Of a stretch of DNA of 5,057 nucleotides, positions 1-5,057 are shown piece by piece. Under the pieces are notes generated by a model. It did no database searches. It was given only the letters and a program-made list of their open reading frames with translations, and was not told where the DNA came from. This DNA is from Candidatus Eiseniibacteriota bacterium (GTDB lineage Bacteria > Joyebacterota > Joyebacteria > Joyebacterales > Joyebacteraceae), in contig DAOWER010000295.1 of NCBI GenBank assembly GCA_030638405.1, positions 1-5,057 of the forward strand, in the 5' to 3' direction. Position numbers and translations under genes: made by a program. How positions within the stretch are numbered: the first letter of the stretch is position 1; every line of letters begins with the position of its first letter.

Positions 1-738
1 GACGCCCCGACGGTCAGGACGGAGATCAGGGTCTCCGAGATGGTCAAGTACGCCGACAACTGCTTCCACGCGCTCAAGGTCTGCTTCGCGAACGAGATCG
101 GCAATCTGAGCAAGGCCCTCGGGATCTCCGACAGCCACAAGGTCATGGACATCTTCTGCCTCGACACTCAGCTCAACCTGTCGCCCTACTACATGAAGCC
201 GGGTTTCGCCTTCGGCGGATCCTGCCTTCCGAAGGACCTCCGGGCCATCGTGAGAATGAGCCAGGAGACCGGCGTGCCGTGTCCGGTACTCTCGGCGGCC
301 GACCCGTCCAACCAGCTTCAGATCAAGCGCGCGATCGACTGCGTCAGGGACACGGGCAGGAGGAAGGTCGGGGTGCTCGGCATGAGCTTCAAGGCCGAGA
401 CGGACGACCTCAGAGAGAGCCCCATAGTGCAGGTCGTGAGCACGCTCATCGGGAAGGGCTACGAGCTCTGTATCTACGACCGCAACATCAGCTGGGAGGA
501 GCTCTTCGGCTCGAATCTCGGTTTCCTAGAGCACGAGCTTCCTTACGCACGGAGCCTGATGGCCGAGTCGATCGACGACCTGATCGAGAGGTCGGACGTC
601 ATAGTGATCGCCAACGGCGCGGCCGAGTTCAGGGACGTTCCGCTGAAGATGCGCGAGGACCAGGTGCTGGTCGACCTCGTGCGCATAGTGGACGATCCGT
701 CGGTGGCGCGTGGGGAATACATCGGGATCGCGTGGTAG
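1..738 (+). CDS. GDP-mannose 6-dehydrogenase-like nucleotide-sugar dehydrogenase (C-terminal part, 5' end outside window)
   Basis: This cytoplasmic enzyme would oxidise a nucleotide sugar at C6 in two NAD-dependent steps, most likely GDP-mannose to GDP-mannuronate, as a precursor for an acidic polysaccharide. The frame is open from base 1 and ends at TAG 736-738, leaving 245 residues. Compared with AlgD (about 436 residues), roughly 190 N-terminal residues with the NAD-binding Rossmann fold are missing, so no start codon is visible. The central domain carries EMVKYADN (residues 13-20, conserved Lys16 and Asn20) and FAFGGSCLPKD with the catalytic Cys75 (codon 223-225). The nucleotide-sugar-binding domain follows, with FKAETDDLRESP at 130-141, and the protein ends in GIAW, resembling the AlgD terminus. 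FAFGGSCLPKD and LRESP favour GDP-mannose dehydrogenase; UDP-glucose dehydrogenases usually read GFGGSCFPKD. A UDP-sugar dehydrogenase of the same superfamily remains possible because substrate assignment rests on remembered motifs. Nine of its 16 arginine codons are AGG/AGA. It leads into the glycosyltransferase genes after 46 nt. Confidence 0.9.
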   Translation, partial: DAPTVRTEIRVSEMVKYADNCFHALKVCFANEIGNLSKALGISDSHKVMDIFCLDTQLNLSPYYMKPGFAFGGSCLPKDLRAIVRMSQETGVPCPVLSAADPSNQLQIKRAIDCVRDTGRRKVGVLGMSFKAETDDLRESPIVQVVSTLIGKGYELCIYDRNISWEELFGSNLGFLEHELPYARSLMAESIDDLIERSDVIVIANGAAEFRDVPLKMREDQVLVDLVRIVDDPSVARGEYIGIAW

Positions 739-751
739 GCGGGCAGCCGCC
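738..751 (+). other. Small GC hairpin at the end of the dehydrogenase gene
   Basis: GGCGG at 738-742 pairs perfectly with CCGCC at 747-751 around a four-base loop, and its first base is the last base of the TAG stop. The downstream sequence has no T-run, so it does not look like an intrinsic terminator. It could be a weak intercistronic RNA structure or simply chance in GC-rich DNA. Confidence 0.3.
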
Positions 752-774
752 GCGGGCCCAATCTGTGTGGGGAT

Positions 775-778
775 GGAG
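775..778 (+). promoter_or_regulatory. Ribosome binding site that favours the GTG 785 start
   Basis: GGAG lies six bases before GTG 785, an ideal spacing. The competing in-frame ATG at 773 has only a G-run directly touching it and no properly spaced Shine-Dalgarno sequence. This supports GTG 785 as the true start of the first glycosyltransferase. Confidence 0.6.
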
Positions 779-784
779 TCGACC

Positions 785-2002
785 GTGGGAAAGACGAATC
801 GGATACTCATCATAGTAGAGAACCTCCCGGTCCCGTTCGACAGGCGGGTCTGGATGGAGGCGACTACGCTCAAGGATTCCGGCTACGAGGTCAGCGTCAT
901 ATGCCCTCAGGGGAAGAACTACCCGGAGCGCTATGTTGAGCTCGACGGAATACGCATCTACCGCTACCCGGCGCCGCCTCCGACCACGACGAAGCTGTCC
1001 TACGCGTGGGAGTTCCCATACTGCTGGTTCCAGAGCCTGAAGCTGGCAATGAAGGCCTGGAGACAAGGTGGGTTCGACGCGATACAAGCCTGCAATCCGC
1101 CCGACACGTTCTTTCTCATCGGCTCCCTGTTCAAGTTGTTCCACCGCACGAAGTTCGTGTACGACCAGCACGACCTGTGTCCGGAGCTGTACCTCTCACG
1201 CTTCGGCGGGAGCCGCTCCGTCTACTTCGGTCTCCTGAGGATGTTGGAGCGGGCGACCTACCGTGCTGCCGACATGGTCATCTCGACGAACCAGTCCTAC
1301 AAAGAACACGCGGCGACGGTCGGCCGGTTCCCGGAGGGCGACATCTTCGTCGTCCGGAGCGGCCCGAAAGCGTCGCTTCTGGCGCCGGTCGCGCCGCAGC
1401 CGGCTCTTCGCAGGGGGAAGAAATTCCTGGTGTGCTACCTGGGAGTCATGGCGCCGCAGGACGGAGTCGACTACCTCCTCCGCGCCATCCGCCACGTGGT
1501 CGACGTCGTGAAGCGGAAGGACATCTCCTTCGCGCTCATCGGCTCGGGCGACTCGTTCGGGGCCGTGAAGAAGCTCCGGGAGGACCTGGGTCTTTCGGAC
1601 TGCGTGGAAATGACCGGACGGATCCCCGACGCCGACGTGGCGAGGTACCTGTCGACCGCCGACCTGTGCGTGTGTCCCGACCCGCTCAATCCTCTCAACG
1701 ACGTGTCGACGATGAACAAGGTCCTGGAGTACATGATCTTCGGACAAGCAATGGTCTCCTTCGATCTGAGGGAGAGCCACTACTCCGCGCAGGACGGTGC
1801 GCTGTACGTCACGCCGAACGACGAGATCGAGTTCGGCGAGAAGATAATCCAGCTCCTCGATGACGAGGCGCTCAGAGAGAGCATGGGGCGCCTGAACAGG
1901 GAACGCATCCGGGAAGAGCTCTCGTGGGAGCACACAAGCAAGGAGCTCCTCAGGGCGTACGGCTCCCTCCTGGGTGAGCCCGCGGGGACGGAGGGGCGCT
2001 GA
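785..2002 (+). CDS. Family 4 (GT-B) glycosyltransferase, first of three
   Basis: Predicted cytoplasmic retaining glycosyltransferase that moves a sugar from a nucleotide donor to a glycan or lipid-linked acceptor. With GTG 785 the protein is 405 residues, normal for GT4. The N-terminal acceptor domain opens RILIIVENLPVPFDRRVW (residues 6-23), a start typical of one bacterial exopolysaccharide GT4 subgroup, and includes YDQHDLCPE (126-134). The C-terminal donor domain begins near YLGVMAPQDGVDYLL (218-232) and contains NDVSTMNKVLEYM (305-317). Glu315 matches the second glutamate of the usual EX7E motif. No glutamate sits eight residues before it; the nearest acid is Asp306, nine before. ATG 773 (four residues longer) and ATG 710 (inside the upstream gene) are alternative starts; the ribosome site argues for 785. 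The stop TGA shares one base with the next gene's ATG, implying translational coupling. Donor and acceptor sugars cannot be read from the sequence. Confidence 0.92.
   Translation: MGKTNRILIIVENLPVPFDRRVWMEATTLKDSGYEVSVICPQGKNYPERYVELDGIRIYRYPAPPPTTTKLSYAWEFPYCWFQSLKLAMKAWRQGGFDAIQACNPPDTFFLIGSLFKLFHRTKFVYDQHDLCPELYLSRFGGSRSVYFGLLRMLERATYRAADMVISTNQSYKEHAATVGRFPEGDIFVVRSGPKASLLAPVAPQPALRRGKKFLVCYLGVMAPQDGVDYLLRAIRHVVDVVKRKDISFALIGSGDSFGAVKKLREDLGLSDCVEMTGRIPDADVARYLSTADLCVCPDPLNPLNDVSTMNKVLEYMIFGQAMVSFDLRESHYSAQDGALYVTPNDEIEFGEKIIQLLDDEALRESMGRLNRERIREELSWEHTSKELLRAYGSLLGEPAGTEGR
1990..1996 (+). promoter_or_regulatory. Strong Shine-Dalgarno for the radical SAM gene
   Basis: GGAGGGG ends five bases before ATG 2002, inside the last codons of the upstream glycosyltransferase. 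It is the strongest ribosome site in the window. It supports the ATG 2002 start and suggests the radical SAM protein is made efficiently even though its start overlaps the preceding stop. Confidence 0.7.
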
Positions 2003-2985
2003 TGGCGGGCCCTGTCGGGTGCGTGGTGGCGGTCACTTACAGGTGCAACGCGCGGTGCACCGTGTGCGACATATGGAAGAGCGAGTCCAGAGCCGACGAG
2101 GAGCTCGCGCCCTCCGACTACGCCTGGCTCCCGCGGTCGCTCCGCTCGGTCAACGTCAGCGGCGGCGAGCCCTTCCTGCGCGACGACCTCGTCGAGGTCG
2201 TCGCCACGATCGAGCGGGCCTGCCCGCGCGCGCGGGTGGTCATCTCGACCAACGGGTTCAGTCCCTCACGCATCGAGGGGATGATGGCGGAGATGAGTCA
2301 CATCGCCGTCAGGGTCTCGGTCGACGCGGTGGGAGAGAAGCACGACGACCTCCGCGGGATCGAAGGTGGGTACGAGAAGGCGATTGACACGGTCAGGCGG
2401 CTCAGGACACTCGGTGTCTCCGACTTGGGGCTAGCGGCGACGTCGTCCGAGAAGAACCCGGGCGAGCTTCTTCGGGTGAAGAAGGTCGCCGACGAGCTGG
2501 ACATCGGCTTCATAGCCAGCGCGGCCCACAGCTCGCCGATCTTCTTCGGCGCGCACGACGAGGACCGACCGACGTCGGGCGAGGCTGTGAGTGAGATCGC
2601 GACGATCATGCGCCAGGAGCTCGCGTCGCGCAGTCCGCGCGCCTGGGCGAGGGCGTACTACATGCGGGGGCTCATCGACTACGTTCGCGGGAAGCCCCGC
2701 AGGTTGCCGTGCGGTGCCGGAGTCGATCATCTCTACCTCGACCCGTTCGGGGATGTGTACCCGTGCAACATATCCGGTGTCAGGATGGGCAACATCAGGG
2801 ACGGGAGCTTCGAGCAGATCAGAAGATCGTCAGCGGGTGAGGTGGTCCCCGCGGTGGCAGGTTGTGAGGCGCAGTGCTGGATGGTCTGCACCGTCGGCCC
2901 TCCCATGAGACGTCGGCCGTTCCGCCCGAGCGCGTGGATAGCCGGTGCCAAGCTCATGGGGCTTGACACGTCGGTGGACCGATGA
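2002..2985 (+). CDS. Radical SAM protein with SPASM/twitch-like C-terminal cysteine domain
   Basis: Predicted cytoplasmic iron-sulfur enzyme of 327 residues that would cleave S-adenosylmethionine to a 5'-deoxyadenosyl radical. The radical SAM core starts at the N-terminus: TYRCNARCTVCDIW gives Cys15, Cys19 and Cys22 in the CX3CX2C pattern that holds the 4Fe-4S cluster. SGGEP follows at 53-57, then ISTNGF (81-86) and SVDA (106-109), all expected strand motifs of the barrel. The C-terminus has Cys237-X12-Gly250-X4-Cys255, fitting the CX9-15GX4C signature of SPASM/twitch domains, then Cys288, Cys292 and Cys296. The set is shorter than a full SPASM, so one auxiliary cluster (twitch-like) is more likely than two. 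The tail (about 302-322) is basic with an aromatic and aliphatic stretch and might touch a membrane. Its start overlaps the previous stop by one base. No precursor peptide is apparent next to it, so a peptide-maturase role lacks support here. Modification of a sugar, carrier or glycan is inference from context; the substrate is unknown. Confidence 0.93.
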   Translation: MAGPVGCVVAVTYRCNARCTVCDIWKSESRADEELAPSDYAWLPRSLRSVNVSGGEPFLRDDLVEVVATIERACPRARVVISTNGFSPSRIEGMMAEMSHIAVRVSVDAVGEKHDDLRGIEGGYEKAIDTVRRLRTLGVSDLGLAATSSEKNPGELLRVKKVADELDIGFIASAAHSSPIFFGAHDEDRPTSGEAVSEIATIMRQELASRSPRAWARAYYMRGLIDYVRGKPRRLPCGAGVDHLYLDPFGDVYPCNISGVRMGNIRDGSFEQIRRSSAGEVVPAVAGCEAQCWMVCTVGPPMRRRPFRPSAWIAGAKLMGLDTSVDR

Positions 2986-3016
2986 CAAGCTGTGGGGTCC
3001 TTGAGGGGAGCTTGAG
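2986..3016 (+). repeat. Short inverted and direct repeats in the 37-nt gap
   Basis: CAAGCT at 2986-2991 and AGCTTG at 3009-3014 form a perfect 6-bp inverted repeat with a 17-base loop. CTTGAG occurs twice, at 3000-3005 and 3011-3016, eleven bases apart. The region overlaps the likely ribosome site of the next gene, so a weak RNA fold there could affect translation. There is no T-run, so it is not a terminator. Repeats this short may be chance. Confidence 0.3.
3003..3010 (+). promoter_or_regulatory. Probable ribosome binding site with long spacing, second glycosyltransferase
   Basis: GAGGGGAG is the best purine-rich match upstream of ATG 3023 but lies twelve bases away, longer than usual. A closer GAG at 3014-3016 is weak. 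The start is nevertheless secure: an in-frame TGA at 3002-3004 blocks extension and no other start codon lies between it and ATG 3023. Confidence 0.45.
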
Positions 3017-3022
3017 CGACGC

Positions 3023-4243
3023 ATGAAGGTTCTCGCCGCGAACAAGTACTACTTCGTCAAGGGTGGGGCCGAGCGTTACTTCTTCGAGCTCAATCGTATC
3101 CTCGAGGCACGGGGGCACACGGTCGTGCCGTTCGCGATGCAGCACGAGCAGAATGAAGCGACCGAGTTCGCCGAGTACTTCGTATCGTACGAGGCTTTCG
3201 ACGAGAGCGACGGGCTCGCGGCCCGAGCGAGAGCGGCGGCCCGCATACTGTACTCGCGGGAGGCGAAGAAGAGGATCGAGGCGCTCGTCGACGGGACCGG
3301 TCCGGACGTCGCGCATCTGCACAACATCGCGCACCAGCTGTCGCCGTCGGTCCTCTACGGGCTCAAGTCGCGGGGCGTTCCAGTCGTACAGACGCTCCAC
3401 GACTTCAAACTAGTGTGCCCGAACTATCAGATGTTCGTGCGGGGCGCCACCTGCGAGCGCTGCGCCACGTGGCGATACTACAGCGCGGTTCTCAATCGGT
3501 GCATGCGCGATTCCGTGACCTCGAGCGCGCTGGTCGCGGCGGAGGCCTACGTCCACAAGTTGTTCGGCAGCTACGCCCGCAACGTGGACCTGTTCGTGGC
3601 CCCGAGCCGGCAGTTGAGGGCGCGGATGATAGCTCATGGCGTGGACGAGGACCGTGTCGTCCATCTGCCCTACTCGATTGCTCTGGAGCAGTACGAGCCC
3701 AGATACGAGTCGGACGGCTACGGTGTGTACGTCGGCAGGCTGTCGGTGGGGAAGGGACTCGAGACGCTTCTCACCGGGCTGTCGAAGGCCAGAGGGGTCA
3801 GGTTCAAGATAGTGGGTGCGGGGCCGCTGGCGGAGAGTCTCGAGAAGAGAGCGGCCGCCGAGGAGCTCTCGAACGTCGAGTTCGTGGGTTACAAAGAGGG
3901 TGCGGAGCTCAGGTCCTTAGTAGGCGGCGCCCTCTTCGTGGCGGTTCCTTCCGAGTCCTTCGAGAACTCGCCGCTGACGGTCTACGAGGCGTTCGCCCAG
4001 GGCAAGGCGGTCGTGGGCTCGAGGATGGGGGGCATTCCGGAGCTCGTTTCGGAAGGGGAGTCGGGGCTGATCTTCGAACCCGCTGATGCCGACGGACTCG
4101 CTGCTCTGCTGCTCGAGCTCTGGAACGACCCGGACCGGGCTGTTCGCATGGGCAGGGCGGCCCGGGAGAGGGTGGAGACGCACTTCGGACCCGATGTCCA
4201 CTACGAGAAAATGATGGCCATCTACGAAAGGGCCATGGCGTGA
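3023..4243 (+). CDS. Family 4 (GT-B) glycosyltransferase, second of three, with cysteine-rich insert
   Basis: Predicted cytoplasmic retaining glycosyltransferase of 406 residues, full length for GT4. The N-terminus has the glycine-rich acceptor-domain loop KGGAERYFFELN (residues 13-24). HLHNIAHQLSP and TLHDFKLVCPNY follow, common in polysaccharide GT4 enzymes. A segment with Cys132, Cys144, Cys147 and Cys160 (C-X11-C-X2-C-X12-C) comes next, an insert seen in some GT4 proteins that could bind a metal or be structural. The donor domain contains GRLSVGKG with Arg239 and Lys244, the usual phosphate-contacting pair, and FENSPLTVYE in which Glu314 and Glu322 form the EX7E motif. GGIPE then helps bind the donor nucleotide. 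It sits 37 nt after the radical SAM gene and overlaps the next gene by four bases (GTGA), consistent with one operon. There is no signal peptide or membrane segment. Donor and acceptor sugars are unknown. Confidence 0.94.
   Translation: MKVLAANKYYFVKGGAERYFFELNRILEARGHTVVPFAMQHEQNEATEFAEYFVSYEAFDESDGLAARARAAARILYSREAKKRIEALVDGTGPDVAHLHNIAHQLSPSVLYGLKSRGVPVVQTLHDFKLVCPNYQMFVRGATCERCATWRYYSAVLNRCMRDSVTSSALVAAEAYVHKLFGSYARNVDLFVAPSRQLRARMIAHGVDEDRVVHLPYSIALEQYEPRYESDGYGVYVGRLSVGKGLETLLTGLSKARGVRFKIVGAGPLAESLEKRAAAEELSNVEFVGYKEGAELRSLVGGALFVAVPSESFENSPLTVYEAFAQGKAVVGSRMGGIPELVSEGESGLIFEPADADGLAALLLELWNDPDRAVRMGRAARERVETHFGPDVHYEKMMAIYERAMA
4227..4232 (+). promoter_or_regulatory. Weak ribosome binding site for the GTG 4240 start
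   Basis: AAAGGG lies seven bases before GTG 4240 within the end of the preceding gene. The match is modest, but together with the GTGA stop-start overlap it supports reinitiation of translation at GTG 4240. Confidence 0.4.
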
Positions 4244-5057
4244 AGATCGCGATGCTGGGACAGAAGGGCATTCCCGCGACCTACGGTGGCATAGAGCGCC
4301 ACGTCGAGGAGCTGGGAACGCGTCTGGTGGAGAAGGGGCACGAGGTGACCGTCTACTGCCGTCCCTACTACACGAAGATGCACGGCGACTATCGGGGCAT
4401 CCGGATCGTGAACATCCCGAGCGTGCGGACCAAGCACCTTGATACCGCGTCGCACTGCGCCCTCGCGATACCTCACATGCTGACCCAGGACTACGACATC
4501 GTGCACTTCCACGCGTTGGGGCCGTCCCTGTTCGCGAACGTGCCGCACGTGCGTGGCGCGAGGTCGGTGGTGACGGTCCACGGGCTCGACTGGCAGAGGG
4601 AGAAGTGGGGCTCGTTCGCCACGTGGGTGCTCAAGCGCTGTGAGTACACGGCGGCGAAATACCCCGACAGGACCATCGTCGTGTCCAAGGCGCTGCGCGA
4701 GCACTTCCGGACGGCGCACGACAGTTGCGTCACCTACATTCCGAACGGGACCGTTCTCCCGCATGTTCGCACGGCCGAGAAGATCACCGAGATGGGGCTC
4801 GACCCCGGCAACTACATCCTCTTCGTGGGAAGGCTGGTTCCCGAGAAGGGAGCGCACTACCTTCTCGACGCGTATGCGAAGATGGACACGGACATCGAGC
4901 TCGTCGTGGCGGGCGGCACCAGCTTCTCTACCGAGTACGTGGATCGCCTGCACGAGCAGGGCGGAGGTCGCGTCCGCTTCCTGGGTTACGTCTACGGAGA
5001 CGTCCTGGACGAGCTCTATTCGAACGCGCGCGTGTTCGTGCTCCCTGCCGACATAGA
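4240..5057 (+). CDS. Family 4 (GT-B) glycosyltransferase, third of three (3' end outside window)
   Basis: Predicted cytoplasmic glycosyltransferase. The frame from GTG 4240 stays open for 272 codons plus two bases and runs off the right edge. It starts MKIAMLGQKGIPATYGGIER, a highly typical beginning for a GT4 subgroup whose GIPA-YGG loop is also found in Cps2T-like rhamnosyltransferases. That makes GTG 4240 a better start than the internal ATG 4252. Further landmarks are VHGLDWQREKWG (residues 113-124), VVSKAL (147-152), IPNGT (167-171) and the donor-domain GRLVPEKG with Arg198 and Lys203. The last visible residues, VFVLPADI, normally lead directly into the EX7E donor-binding motif. The final two bases, GA, fit a glutamate or aspartate codon, but the motif itself is not visible. 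About 70% of a usual 380-400 residue protein is present. The start overlaps the preceding stop by four bases (GTGA), indicating translational coupling. The transferred sugar cannot be determined. Confidence 0.93.
   Translation, partial: MKIAMLGQKGIPATYGGIERHVEELGTRLVEKGHEVTVYCRPYYTKMHGDYRGIRIVNIPSVRTKHLDTASHCALAIPHMLTQDYDIVHFHALGPSLFANVPHVRGARSVVTVHGLDWQREKWGSFATWVLKRCEYTAAKYPDRTIVVSKALREHFRTAHDSCVTYIPNGTVLPHVRTAEKITEMGLDPGNYILFVGRLVPEKGAHYLLDAYAKMDTDIELVVAGGTSFSTEYVDRLHEQGGGRVRFLGYVYGDVLDELYSNARVFVLPADI

Noticed and set aside
1006..1863. Plus-strand open frame of 285 codons in another frame
   Set aside because: It overlaps the first glycosyltransferase, is arginine- and glycine-rich with no domain, and the real frame carries GT4 motifs along its full length.
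1196..1933. Minus-strand open frame of 245 codons
   Set aside because: It lies wholly opposite the first glycosyltransferase, has no recognisable motif and a composition (rich in Arg, Val, Asp, His) typical of antisense frames in GC-rich genes.
2002..2985. Peptide-maturation (RiPP-type) system around the radical SAM protein
   Set aside because: No short precursor gene with its own ribosome site is visible in the small gaps on either side, and all other genes are glycan-related; a precursor outside the window cannot be excluded.
2986..3022. Possible intrinsic terminator or promoter between the radical SAM gene and the second glycosyltransferase
   Set aside because: The stem is only 6 bp with a long loop and no T-run, and I could not find a convincing -35/-10 pair in the 37-nt gap.
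3415..4086. Plus-strand open frame of 223 codons in another frame
   Set aside because: It is a shadow frame within the second glycosyltransferase, low in complexity with no known motif.
4222..4953. Minus-strand open frame of 243 codons
   Set aside because: It is the antisense shadow of the third glycosyltransferase, whose conserved motifs run in order on the + strand.
4640..5056. Plus-strand open frame of 138 codons near the right end
   Set aside because: It is rich in Ser, Arg and Thr with no motif, while the frame from GTG 4240 encodes a clear GT4 protein across the same bases.
1..5057. Mobile element, CRISPR array, tRNA or rRNA
   Set aside because: No transposase or integrase motifs, regular direct repeats, terminal inverted repeats or RNA gene signatures were seen; coding sequence fills nearly all of the window.

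Overview
The window is a high-GC, same-strand stretch of bacterial DNA (roughly 60-65% G+C by eye). It holds the middle of what looks like an exopolysaccharide or surface-glycan biosynthesis operon. The host cannot be named from the sequence. Shine-Dalgarno-like sites, ATG and GTG starts and overlapping genes point to a bacterium. Arginine codons are often AGG/AGA (9 of the 16 arginines in the first gene), and ATA is used for isoleucine. That is unlike Pseudomonas or Streptomyces despite the high GC, so an environmental or uncultured high-GC lineage is plausible but unproven.

Layout, all on the + strand: (1) 1-738, the C-terminal part of a nucleotide-sugar dehydrogenase, most like GDP-mannose 6-dehydrogenase (AlgD type), cut by the left edge. 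(2) 785-2002, a family 4 (GT-B) glycosyltransferase, best started at a GTG. (3) 2002-2985, a radical SAM enzyme with a CX3CX2C cluster motif and a C-terminal SPASM/twitch-like cysteine set. (4) 3023-4243, a second GT4 glycosyltransferase with a clear EX7E motif and an inserted four-cysteine segment. (5) 4240-5057, a third GT4 glycosyltransferase starting at a GTG and cut by the right edge. Junctions are tight: a 46-nt gap, a 1-nt overlap (TGATG), a 37-nt gap and a 4-nt overlap (GTGA). I see no terminator or promoter inside, so the genes are probably co-transcribed. No gap exceeds 50 nt.

Taken together, the dehydrogenase would supply an activated uronic acid (probably GDP-mannuronate) and three cytoplasmic GT4 enzymes would add successive sugars to a growing glycan, presumably on a lipid carrier. 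The radical SAM protein is the unexpected member. Its placement and translational coupling suggest it modifies a precursor, a carrier or the glycan itself, but nothing here identifies its substrate. It is the best candidate for undescribed biology. No mobile element, CRISPR, tRNA or rRNA was seen.
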